DNA of 6,989 nucleotides from Flavobacteriaceae bacterium (GTDB taxonomy: Bacteria > Bacteroidota > Bacteroidia > Flavobacteriales > Flavobacteriaceae): NCBI GenBank assembly GCA_030590765.1, contig JAUVCP010000110.1, positions 1 through 6,989 of the forward strand, given 5' to 3'. How positions within the stretch are numbered: the stretch's first letter is position 1; each line of letters opens with the position of its first letter. This document shows positions 1 through 6,630 of the stretch, one piece after another. A program made the translations under genes and the position numbers. The notes under the pieces were generated by a model. The model did not search any database. It worked only from the letters and a program-made list of their open reading frames with translations, and was not told the DNA's origin.

Positions 1-1970
1 TATTAAAATTAGATGTAGGTCTGTTTAAAGGAACACCTACATTATATTCATCTCTTCCTACAGGAGCGATGTGGCCAGCAGATGCTTTTGGACCAGGTTC
101 ACCAGCTTCTCCATCAGTTACAGGTTCTACAGAATCTGAATTAGGTTATAATGTGATGCCAGCCTTAGCTTTTGCTTGGGGTAATGCTGATAGTAAGCAT
201 ACTTTTGGTATTTCAGCTTTTGGTGTAAGTGGTTTTGGAGTTGATTTTCCAGAGGATTTAAATTATCCACAAGATCTTCAAGGAAATTTTAATCCAAATT
301 ACAATCCTAATGAGCCTTCAAACCCAATTAATTTTCCACAATTTGCAGGTGGATTTGGTCACCTTGAATCTGCATATATGTTGATGCAAATTAGTTTTAC
401 CTGGGCTTACCAAATTTCTGATAAATTTTCAATTGGTGTTCAGCCAACTTTTAATTATGAGGCATTAGATTTAACACCTAATCCATTGGCAAGTCCATTT
501 GATGAACTGGGAAATCCTATTGGTTATCCTACTGATGAATCAGCTTCAGCAATGGGTTTTGGAGGGCAATTAGGTTTGTTTTATGATTCTCAAACAGGAT
601 TTAAATTGGGTGCGTCTTATAAAACACCTCAAAAATTCTCAGAAATGGACTTTGGTAATGGAACAAAATTCCAAATGGATTACCCTGCAATTTATTCAAT
701 AGGTTTAGGTTATTCAAAAGGGATTATTGATTTTGCATTAGATTACCGTTATGTTGATTATGCGGGAACAGAAGGTTTTGAAAAAACAGGATGGACACCA
801 GTAGCATCTATTCAAGGATTTGGTTGGGAGAGTATGTCAGTGGTATCAACAGGTTTACAGTTAAAGGCAATCAAAAAAGTGCCTTTGCGTTTTGGATATA
901 CCTATAGTACTAACCCAATTAAAGATGAATTGGCTTTCTTTTCAACTCCGGCTACAGCGATTATAGCTCATGCTTTCCAGTTTGGATTTAGTATCTTATT
1001 TAGTGATGCATTTTCTTTAGATGCTGTTTACCATTACGGAATGAGTGACGGGAAAACAGAAGGAGAAATGTTTAACCCAATGTTGGCACAATCAAATCCT
1101 CCTTATGGGGCAATTCCAGGTAGTACAGTTGCTTATGATATGAATACACATATGTATATGTTAGGTCTTAATTTTACCTTTGGTGGAAAAGATACCGATG
1201 GTGATGGTGTAAAAGATAAAGTAGATGCATGCCCTGAAGTTGCTGGTTTAGAGCAGTTTAATGGTTGTCCTGATACGGATGGTGATGGAATTCAAGATTC
1301 TGAAGATAGATGCCCGGATGTTGCTGGTTTAGCAAAATTTAATGGTTGCCCTGATACAGATGGTGATGGTTTCCCTGATAAAGAAGATCTTTGTCCTGAT
1401 GTTGCTGGTTTAGAACAATTTAATGGTTGCCCTGATGCAGATGGTGATGGCGTAATGGATTCTATGGATAAATGCCCTAATGAAGCTGGTTCTATTGATA
1501 ATGAAGGTTGTCCTGTTCTAGATACGGATGGAGATGGTATTGTAGACTCTATGGATAAATGTCCGAATATTCCCGGAGTAGCTTCAAATAATGGTTGCCC
1601 AATGGTGACAGAAGAAGTTCAAAAGCAAATTACTGATTTGGCAAGATCAATTTATTTTAAAACAGGTAAAGATGCCTTTACAAACGAAACTTCTATTAGA
1701 TTAGATGGCGTAAGTAAAATATTATCAGAATTTACTGCTTCTAATTTTGTTGTTGAAGGTCATACAGATAGTACTGGTAGTGATAAAGTAAATGCAACGT
1801 TATCTCAAAAAAGAGCAGATGCTGTTATGAACTTTTTAATTGAAAATGGCTTTCCTAAAGAAAATATTAAAGCAATTGGTTATGGATCATCTAAACCAAT
1901 TGGTGATAATAAAACAAAACAAGGTAGACAAGAAAATAGAAGAGTTGAAATATTTTTAGAAAAAGAATAA
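1..1970 (+). CDS. FadL/OMPP1-like outer-membrane barrel with TSP3 repeats and OmpA C-terminal domain (5' partial)
   Basis: The frame is open from base 3, so the true start lies to the left and the ATG at 69 is internal; signal peptide and barrel start are missing. Residues below count from that ATG. Residues 1-374 look like a beta-barrel: alternating aromatic/glycine strands, with stretches such as 'KLGASYKTPQKF', 'FALDYRYVDY' and 'LRFGYTYSTNPI' that resemble the long-chain fatty acid transporter family FadL/OMPP1/TodX. Residues 375-511 are five TSP3-type repeats (D-x-D-G-D-G...D...C-P), which bind calcium in known relatives. Residues ~523-633 are an OmpA-type peptidoglycan-binding domain with GHTD (Asp567) and 'LSQKRAD' (Arg582), the residue pair that holds diaminopimelate in the family, and the closing 'GRQENRRVEI'. 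Inference: an outer-membrane channel for hydrophobic compounds tethered to the cell wall. The TSP3 and OmpA calls are firm; the FadL barrel call is moderate, and another barrel family is possible. It appears monocistronic at its 3' end. Confidence 0.85.
   Translation, partial: LKLDVGLFKGTPTLYSSLPTGAMWPADAFGPGSPASPSVTGSTESELGYNVMPALAFAWGNADSKHTFGISAFGVSGFGVDFPEDLNYPQDLQGNFNPNYNPNEPSNPINFPQFAGGFGHLESAYMLMQISFTWAYQISDKFSIGVQPTFNYEALDLTPNPLASPFDELGNPIGYPTDESASAMGFGGQLGLFYDSQTGFKLGASYKTPQKFSEMDFGNGTKFQMDYPAIYSIGLGYSKGIIDFALDYRYVDYAGTEGFEKTGWTPVASIQGFGWESMSVVSTGLQLKAIKKVPLRFGYTYSTNPIKDELAFFSTPATAIIAHAFQFGFSILFSDAFSLDAVYHYGMSDGKTEGEMFNPMLAQSNPPYGAIPGSTVAYDMNTHMYMLGLNFTFGGKDTDGDGVKDKVDACPEVAGLEQFNGCPDTDGDGIQDSEDRCPDVAGLAKFNGCPDTDGDGFPDKEDLCPDVAGLEQFNGCPDADGDGVMDSMDKCPNEAGSIDNEGCPVLDTDGDGIVDSMDKCPNIPGVASNNGCPMVTEEVQKQITDLARSIYFKTGKDAFTNETSIRLDGVSKILSEFTASNFVVEGHTDSTGSDKVNATLSQKRADAVMNFLIENGFPKENIKAIGYGSSKPIGDNKTKQGRQENRRVEIFLEKE
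1191..1601 (+). repeat. Five tandem TSP3 calcium-binding repeats (81-87 bp units)
   Basis: Units begin at 1191, 1272, 1353, 1434 and 1521. Four units are 27 codons (81 bp) and the fourth is 29 codons. Each opens with D-T/A-D-G-D-G, continues with a D-x-x-D-x-C-P pattern and closes with G-C-P. Units 1-3 are close to identical in protein, sharing 'VAGL..FNGCP', and very similar in DNA; units 4 and 5 have diverged. In the known family the Asp residues bind calcium and the paired Cys residues can form disulphides, making a stiff rod. Here the rod would span the periplasm between barrel and OmpA domain. Confidence 0.9.
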
Positions 1971-1998
1971 TATTCTGAAAATTATCTAGTATAAAATT

Positions 1999-2024
1999 AA
2001 AACCGCCTTTTGGGCGGTTTTTTT
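1999..2024 (+). terminator. Rho-independent terminator after the OmpA-family gene
   Basis: A perfect 9-bp inverted repeat (AAAACCGCC at 1999-2007 against GGCGGTTTT at 2013-2021) encloses a 5-base loop. A run of seven T begins inside the 3' arm and extends to 2024. The hairpin sits 28 bases after the stop codon at 1968-1970 and is oriented for + strand transcription. It separates the outer-membrane gene from the helicase gene. Confidence 0.93.
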
Positions 2025-2049
2025 AGTGAAAAAATGTCAATAACTTTTA

Positions 2050-2080
2050 TTGTCTGAAATTAATAAGCATCGTATTTTTG
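2050..2080 (+). promoter_or_regulatory. Bacteroidota-type promoter for the helicase gene
   Basis: TTG at 2050-2052 and TATTTTTG at 2073-2080 match the published Bacteroidota/Flavobacterium pattern TTG-(about 17-23)-TAnnTTTG, with a 20-base spacer. It lies just after the terminator, where a new promoter is needed. Transcription would begin near 2086-2088, leaving an untranslated leader of only about 12 bases before the GTG at 2099. Confidence 0.55.
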
Positions 2081-2098
2081 AATTATTAAAATTGAAAT

Positions 2099-4426
2099 GT
2101 GAATACTTACCTTAATCATTTAAACGAAGCTCAAAAACAGGCAGTTCTTCAAAAGGAAGGTCCAATGATTATTATTGCCGGCGCAGGATCAGGAAAGACC
2201 CGTGTGTTGACCTATCGTATCGCTCATTTGATGAAAAATGGAATTGATCCATTTAATATTTTGTCACTAACGTTTACCAATAAAGCAGCCCGTGAAATGA
2301 AAAATAGGATTGCTCAGGTGGTTGGTCAAAGTGAAGCTAAAAATTTATGGATGGGCACTTTTCACAGTGTATTTGCAAGAATTCTGAGAAGTGAAGGTGA
2401 AAAATTAGGGTTTCCATCCAATTTTACCATTTATGATACACAAGATTCTGTGAGGTTGATCTCTTCCATCATAAAAGAAATGCAACTTGAAAGGGAAAAA
2501 TATAAAGCAAAGCAGATTTTAGGAAGAATATCTCAGTTTAAAAATAGTTTAATCACTGTTCGTGCCTATTTTCAAAATCCGGAATTGATCGAAGCAGATA
2601 AAATGTCAGGCCGTCCTAAAATTGGTTCGATTTACAGAGAATATGTAGAAAGATGTTTTAAGGCTGGAGCAATGGATTTTGATGACCTTTTATTGAGAAC
2701 CAATGAATTACTTACCCGTTTTCCTGAAGTTTTGGCAAAATATCAGGATCGATTCCGTTATATTTTGGTAGACGAGTATCAGGATACCAATCATTCACAG
2801 TATTTAATTGTTCGTGCTTTGGCAGACAGATTTCAAAATATTTGTGTTGTTGGAGATGATAGTCAGAGTATTTATGCATTCAGGGGGGCAAACATCAAAA
2901 ATATTCTGAATTTTCAAAAAGATTATAGTGATGTCAAAATTTTTAAACTGGAACAAAACTATCGCTCTTCAAAAAATATTGTGGAGGCGGCAAATAGTGT
3001 AATTGATAAGAATAAGACCAAATTAGAAAAAGAGATCTGGACCTCGAATGATGAAGGTGGTTTGATCAAAGTAATGCGTACATTTTCTGAAGGTGATGAA
3101 GGCAGGTTTGTTGCAAGCTCTATTTTTGAGAATATGATGCAAAATCAACTTGGTAATCAAGATTTTACAGTTTTGTATAGAACCAATGCACAATCCAGAG
3201 CAATTGAAGATGCTTTACGTAAGAAAGATATAAAGTACAGAATATACGGAGGCTTGTCATTTTATCAGAGAAAAGAGATCAAAGATATTTTAGCATATTT
3301 GCGTTTGTTGGTCAATTCAAATGATGAAGAAGCGTTGAAGCGAGTGATAAATTATCCGGCAAGGGGAATCGGTCAAACAACCGTTGATAAATTAATTCTA
3401 GCGGCAAATCATTATAAAGAATCCATTTTTGATATCCTACTTCACTTAGATAAAGTGGATCTGAAAATCAATTCTGGCACCAAGAATAAATTACAAAACT
3501 TTGTAAATATGATTCGAAGTTTTCAAATTGAATCACAGAATAAAAATGCTTTGGAAGTTGCTGAATTGGTTTTAAGACAAACCAGAATGGTCAAAGATAT
3601 TGAAAGTGAAGGAACTCCTGAGGCGATTAGCAGGGTTGAAAATGTGCAGGAATTACTAAATGGCATCAAAGATTTTATTGAAGAACAAAACCAAAAAGAA
3701 GAGGATGCTTCTCTCGCATTTTTTTTGGAAGATGTTGCCTTAGCAACAGATTTTGACAATGAAAAAGATGATATTCCAAGAGTTTCATTAATGACAATTC
3801 ATTTGGCAAAAGGGCTGGAATTTCCTTATGTTTATATTGTTGGCTTGGAGGAGAATTTATTTCCATCAGCCATGAGTATGAATACAAGAAGTGAGATAGA
3901 AGAGGAGAGAAGGTTGTTTTATGTTGCTTTAACCAGGGCAGAAAAGCAGGTTTACTTGTCTTATGCACAATCTCGTTACCGTTGGGGCAAATTAATTGAT
4001 TGTGAGCCTAGTAGATTTTTGGAAGAAGTGGATGAAAAATATCTGGATTATATTACTCCTAAAAAAGAGGATCCACTTGCGAACAGATTTATCGATAAAG
4101 ATATTTTTGGAGAAACTCCTAAAACAATGATCAGGTTTAAAAAGCCGGTGCTAAGAAAACCAGAAAAAAGAAACAAACCTGAAAAGACTGTAAAAATTGT
4201 GCCACCTAAAAATCTGAAAAGAATCAGCAATATAGATAGTACAAAAGCTAACTTATTTGATAATAAATTAGTTGTGGGAAATGTTGTTGTACATGCAAAG
4301 TTTGGAAAGGGAAAAGTGATCCATATGGAAGGAACTGGAAATAACAGGAAAGCTGAAATTAAATTTGAATCAGGTTCTTCAAAAAAGTTACTTTTACAAT
4401 TTGCCAGACTTAAAATTATTGGATAA
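2099..4426 (+). CDS. UvrD/PcrA-family superfamily 1A DNA helicase
   Basis: A 775-residue ATP-driven 3'-5' DNA helicase/translocase used in repair and in clearing RNA polymerase or recombinase from DNA. All SF1A motifs are visible in order: Q motif 'LNEAQKQAV' (8-16), Walker A 'AGAGSGKT' (27-34), Ia 'TFTNKAAREM' (58-67), II 'DEYQDT' (225-230), III 'VGDDSQSIYAFRGA' (251-264), IV 'QNYRSS' (286-291), V 'TIHLAKGLEF' (566-575) and VI 'YVALTRAE' (608-615). A Lys/Pro-rich linker (~681-710) leads to a C-terminal 'VVVHAKFGKGKV' segment (729-740 onward), the Tudor-like fold that in PcrA/UvrD contacts RNA polymerase. The start is GTG: an in-frame TGA lies at 2093-2095, the only earlier ATG (2097) is out of frame, and the first internal ATG (residue 23) would lose the Q motif. 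The length is usual for PcrA. Gene name left blank because uvrD and pcrA are not separable here. Confidence 0.96.
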   Translation: MNTYLNHLNEAQKQAVLQKEGPMIIIAGAGSGKTRVLTYRIAHLMKNGIDPFNILSLTFTNKAAREMKNRIAQVVGQSEAKNLWMGTFHSVFARILRSEGEKLGFPSNFTIYDTQDSVRLISSIIKEMQLEREKYKAKQILGRISQFKNSLITVRAYFQNPELIEADKMSGRPKIGSIYREYVERCFKAGAMDFDDLLLRTNELLTRFPEVLAKYQDRFRYILVDEYQDTNHSQYLIVRALADRFQNICVVGDDSQSIYAFRGANIKNILNFQKDYSDVKIFKLEQNYRSSKNIVEAANSVIDKNKTKLEKEIWTSNDEGGLIKVMRTFSEGDEGRFVASSIFENMMQNQLGNQDFTVLYRTNAQSRAIEDALRKKDIKYRIYGGLSFYQRKEIKDILAYLRLLVNSNDEEALKRVINYPARGIGQTTVDKLILAANHYKESIFDILLHLDKVDLKINSGTKNKLQNFVNMIRSFQIESQNKNALEVAELVLRQTRMVKDIESEGTPEAISRVENVQELLNGIKDFIEEQNQKEEDASLAFFLEDVALATDFDNEKDDIPRVSLMTIHLAKGLEFPYVYIVGLEENLFPSAMSMNTRSEIEEERRLFYVALTRAEKQVYLSYAQSRYRWGKLIDCEPSRFLEEVDEKYLDYITPKKEDPLANRFIDKDIFGETPKTMIRFKKPVLRKPEKRNKPEKTVKIVPPKNLKRISNIDSTKANLFDNKLVVGNVVVHAKFGKGKVIHMEGTGNNRKAEIKFESGSSKKLLLQFARLKIIG

Positions 4427-4466
4427 ATTTTTGCCTTAATTCATGTAAAAAACCTAAATATAATCG

Positions 4467-4474
4467 TTACTTTG
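4467..4474 (+). promoter_or_regulatory. Possible -7 promoter element before the DUF4290-murA unit
   Basis: TTACTTTG followed by CA resembles the Bacteroidota -7 element TAnnTTTG with one mismatch. It lies 42 bases before the ATG at 4517. No clean TTG is found at the right distance upstream; the nearest TTG, at 4431-4433, is 33 bases away, which is too far. The 90-base gap after the helicase shows no terminator hairpin, so the downstream genes could also be reached by read-through from the helicase promoter. Confidence 0.35.
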
Positions 4475-4516
4475 CATGGTATAAGTAATTAAAATTGAAT
4501 AAAAAGAAATACGTAG

Positions 4517-5146
4517 ATGGATCTAGAATATAATTCTGAAAGAGAACACTTAATTATTCCTGAATATGGCAGACATATTCAAAAATTAATAAATCATTGT
4601 ATTGCAATAGAAGATGATGCTGAAAGAAATAAAATGGCCAAAGCCATTGTGAAAGTTATGGGAAATTTACAGCCACATTTGCGTGATGTTCCCGATTTTC
4701 AACATAAATTGTGGGATCAACTTTTTATCATATCTGATTATAAATTAAATGTTGAATCACCTTACCCTATAATAGAGCAAGAGGTTTTACAGGCTAAACC
4801 AGATGCCTTGCCTTATCCTAATTCTCCTTCAAAATACAGGTTTTATGGTAATAATATCCAAATAATGATAGATACGGCATTGACTTGGGATGAAGGAGAT
4901 ATGAAAGAAGCATTGGTTTATACCATTGCAAACCATATGAAAAAGTGTTATTTAAACTGGAATAAAGATACGGTAGATGATGCTGTTATTTTTAAACATT
5001 TATCTGAACTTTCTGATGGAAAACTGGATTTGACTGAAGGTAAAGAAGAGTTGTCTCCTTCTAGAAATTTATTGCGAAAAAAGCCAAATAAGAACTATCA
5101 AAAAGGTCAACAAAAACAAGGTAAATCAAATTACCGAAAAAGATAA
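4517..5146 (+). CDS. DUF4290 domain-containing protein of unknown function
   Basis: A 209-residue soluble protein with no signal peptide or membrane segment. The N-terminal part ('YNSEREHLIIPEYGRHIQKL', residues 5-24, and 'PHLRDVPDFQHKLWDQLF', residues 53-70) is what I recognise as the Bacteroidota family DUF4290. Its molecular role is not known to me. Predicted secondary structure is mainly helical. Residues 183-209 form a low-complexity basic tail with 11 Lys/Arg in 27 positions, no acidic residue, and many Gln, Asn and Gly, suggestive of nucleic-acid binding or a disordered contact segment (inference only). The ATG at 4517 is the first possible start, since an in-frame TAG sits directly before it at 4514-4516. 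murA begins 28 bases after the stop, so the two are probably co-transcribed and may be linked in function. No Shine-Dalgarno sequence is seen. Confidence 0.85.
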   Translation: MDLEYNSEREHLIIPEYGRHIQKLINHCIAIEDDAERNKMAKAIVKVMGNLQPHLRDVPDFQHKLWDQLFIISDYKLNVESPYPIIEQEVLQAKPDALPYPNSPSKYRFYGNNIQIMIDTALTWDEGDMKEALVYTIANHMKKCYLNWNKDTVDDAVIFKHLSELSDGKLDLTEGKEELSPSRNLLRKKPNKNYQKGQQKQGKSNYRKR

Positions 5147-5174
5147 TCACATTTTATCCTAAAATCCTTAAGTC

Positions 5175-6497
5175 ATGTCTATATTTAAAATAGAAGGAGG
5201 ACATCGTTTGCAAGGTGAAATTATTCCTCAAGGTGCAAAGAACGAAGCATTACAAGTAATTTGTGCGGTTTTACTGACTCCTGAGAAAGTGACAATCAGT
5301 AATGTTCCTGATATTAGAGATGTAAATAAATTAATATTTATTTTAGGAGAATTAGGAGTTAAAGTTGAAAAAGTTGCTGATAATACGTTTACATTTCAGG
5401 CAGATGAAATTGATTTGGATTATTTAGAATCTGCAAAGTTTAAAAAGGACGGAAGTTCTTTAAGAGGGTCTATTATGATAGTTGGCCCACTTTTAACCAG
5501 ATTTGGAAGAGGGTATATACCAAGACCCGGAGGGGATAAGATTGGAAGGCGTAAATTAGATACTCATTTTGAAGGCTTTATCAATCTTGGAGCAAATTTC
5601 AGATATAACAAAGATGAATATTTTTATGGAGTTGAGGCTGGTGAAGAAGGATTGAAAGGTACTTATATGCTTTTAGATGAAGCATCGGTTACCGGAACAG
5701 CAAATATTTTAATGGCATCTGTTTTGGCTAAAGGCACAACAACAATTTACAATGCAGCATGCGAACCCTATATACAGCAATTATCAAAAATGCTGGTAAA
5801 AATGGGTGCTGATATTAACGGAATTGGATCCAATAAATTGATCGTTGAAGGTGTAAAATATCTAAAAGGTTGTAATCACAGAGTTTTACCAGATATGATC
5901 GAAATTGGTAGCTGGATAGGGGTGGCAGTGATGACCAGATCAGAGATTACCATAAAAGATGTAAGTTGGGATAATTTGGGTCAGATTCCATCTGTTTTTA
6001 GAAAATTGGGTATTATATTAGAAAGAAAAGGAGATGATATTCATATTCCAACCCAGGAAACCTATGAAATACAAGGATTTTTAGATGATTCTATTTTAAC
6101 GGTTTCTGATGCTCCATGGCCGGGATTTACACCTGATTTGTTAAGTATTGTTTTGGTAATAGCAACTCAAGCTAAAGGAAGTGTGTTGATCCATCAAAAA
6201 ATGTTTGAAAGCCGTTTGTTTTTTGTGGATAAACTTATTGATATGGGAGCTAAGGTGATACTTTGTGATCCACACCGAGCAACAGTTATTGGATTAAATC
6301 ATGAATCAAGTTTGCGTGCAACAACCATGAGTTCTCCTGATATTAGAGCTGGAATTTCATTATTGATTGCGGCATTATCTGCAACAGGAACCAGTACTAT
6401 TCATAATATTGAACAAATTGATAGAGGTTATGAACGAATTGATGAGCGGTTAAGATCTATCGGTGCTAAAATTGAAAGAATAGAAGATTCTTTTTGA
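5175..6497 (+). CDS. murA: UDP-N-acetylglucosamine 1-carboxyvinyltransferase (MurA), Asp-type active site
   Basis: This cytoplasmic enzyme transfers enolpyruvate from phosphoenolpyruvate to UDP-GlcNAc, the first committed step of peptidoglycan synthesis. It has 440 residues against 419 in E. coli. Conserved positions are visible: Lys22-Asn23 in 'QGAKNEAL', Arg97 in 'SSLRGS' (E. coli R91), Arg126 and Asp129 in 'GRRKLD' (R120, D123), Asp321 in 'PGFTPDL' (catalytic D305), Asp389-Arg391 in 'SPDIRAG' (D369, R371) and Arg417 in 'IDRGYERID' (R397). The loop residue that is Cys115 in E. coli ('PGGCTIG') is Asp121 here ('PGGDKIG', codon GAT at 5535-5537). Asp at this site keeps activity in known MurA proteins but removes the cysteine that fosfomycin alkylates. 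The ATG at 5175 is the first start after an in-frame TAA (5169-5171). It lies 28 bases after the DUF4290 gene. No clear terminator follows. Confidence 0.97.
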   Translation: MSIFKIEGGHRLQGEIIPQGAKNEALQVICAVLLTPEKVTISNVPDIRDVNKLIFILGELGVKVEKVADNTFTFQADEIDLDYLESAKFKKDGSSLRGSIMIVGPLLTRFGRGYIPRPGGDKIGRRKLDTHFEGFINLGANFRYNKDEYFYGVEAGEEGLKGTYMLLDEASVTGTANILMASVLAKGTTTIYNAACEPYIQQLSKMLVKMGADINGIGSNKLIVEGVKYLKGCNHRVLPDMIEIGSWIGVAVMTRSEITIKDVSWDNLGQIPSVFRKLGIILERKGDDIHIPTQETYEIQGFLDDSILTVSDAPWPGFTPDLLSIVLVIATQAKGSVLIHQKMFESRLFFVDKLIDMGAKVILCDPHRATVIGLNHESSLRATTMSSPDIRAGISLLIAALSATGTSTIHNIEQIDRGYERIDERLRSIGAKIERIEDSF

Positions 6498-6555
6498 AAA
6501 TAATAGACAATCTTACCATAAAATAAATTAAACATAGATTTTAATTGAAATATTT

Positions 6556-6570
6556 GTGACAAATTGACAC
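6556..6570. promoter_or_regulatory. Palindromic candidate operator upstream of grpE
   Basis: GTGACAAATTGACAC is an imperfect 15-base palindrome centred on 6563: GTG pairs with CAC, and CAA with TTG, with one mismatched pair (6559/6567). Read another way it is a direct repeat of TGACA with an 8-base period. It ends 12 bases before the GG of the -24-like element, so it could be a repressor or activator site. The cognate regulator is unknown. It does not match the CIRCE operator of HrcA. Confidence 0.4.
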
Positions 6571-6580
6571 GAATAAACAC

Positions 6581-6597
6581 TTGGCAAGTAATTTGCT
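6581..6597 (+). promoter_or_regulatory. Sigma-54-like -24/-12 promoter of grpE
   Basis: TTGGCAAGTAATTTGCT matches 12 of the 14 defined positions of the sigma-54 consensus YTGGCACGrNNNTTGCW. The key GG (6583-6584) and GC (6595-6596) have the required 12-base spacing. Transcription would start near 6607-6609, about 23 bases before the grpE ATG. A competing reading is a house-keeping promoter: TTG at 6564-6566 and TAATTTG at 6589-6595, one base short of TAnnTTTG, with a 22-base spacer. The sigma-54 reading fits better but is not proven. Confidence 0.5.
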
Positions 6598-6630
6598 TAA
6601 GATGGTGTAATAGGATAAATATGAAATAAT

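Noticed and set aside
69..71. ATG at 69 as the true start of the outer-membrane gene
   Set aside because: The frame is open to the left edge, the upstream 22 codons read as more barrel sequence, and there is no signal peptide after this ATG.
3523..3759. Minus-strand 78-codon open frame inside the helicase gene
   Set aside because: It lies entirely within a well-supported + strand gene, has no recognisable domain, and its Ser/Lys-rich composition is what the complement of this coding frame gives.
3675..3968. Minus-strand 97-codon open frame inside the helicase gene
   Set aside because: It overlaps helicase motifs V and VI on the opposite strand and shows no family resemblance or promoter; treated as a shadow.
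4048..4230. Minus-strand 60-codon open frame with a hydrophobic look
   Set aside because: It is antisense to the Lys/Pro-rich linker of the helicase; hydrophobic residues arise from complementing AAA-rich codons.
6498..6555. Possible terminator after murA
   Set aside because: The stretch is AT-rich but I find no GC-bearing stem followed by a T run, so no terminator is called.
6621..6629. Two-codon mini-ORF (ATG AAA TAA) ending one base before the grpE start, with AGGA five bases upstream
   Set aside because: It could be a leader affecting grpE translation, but such short frames are common by chance in this AT-rich DNA and Bacteroidota make little use of Shine-Dalgarno sequences.
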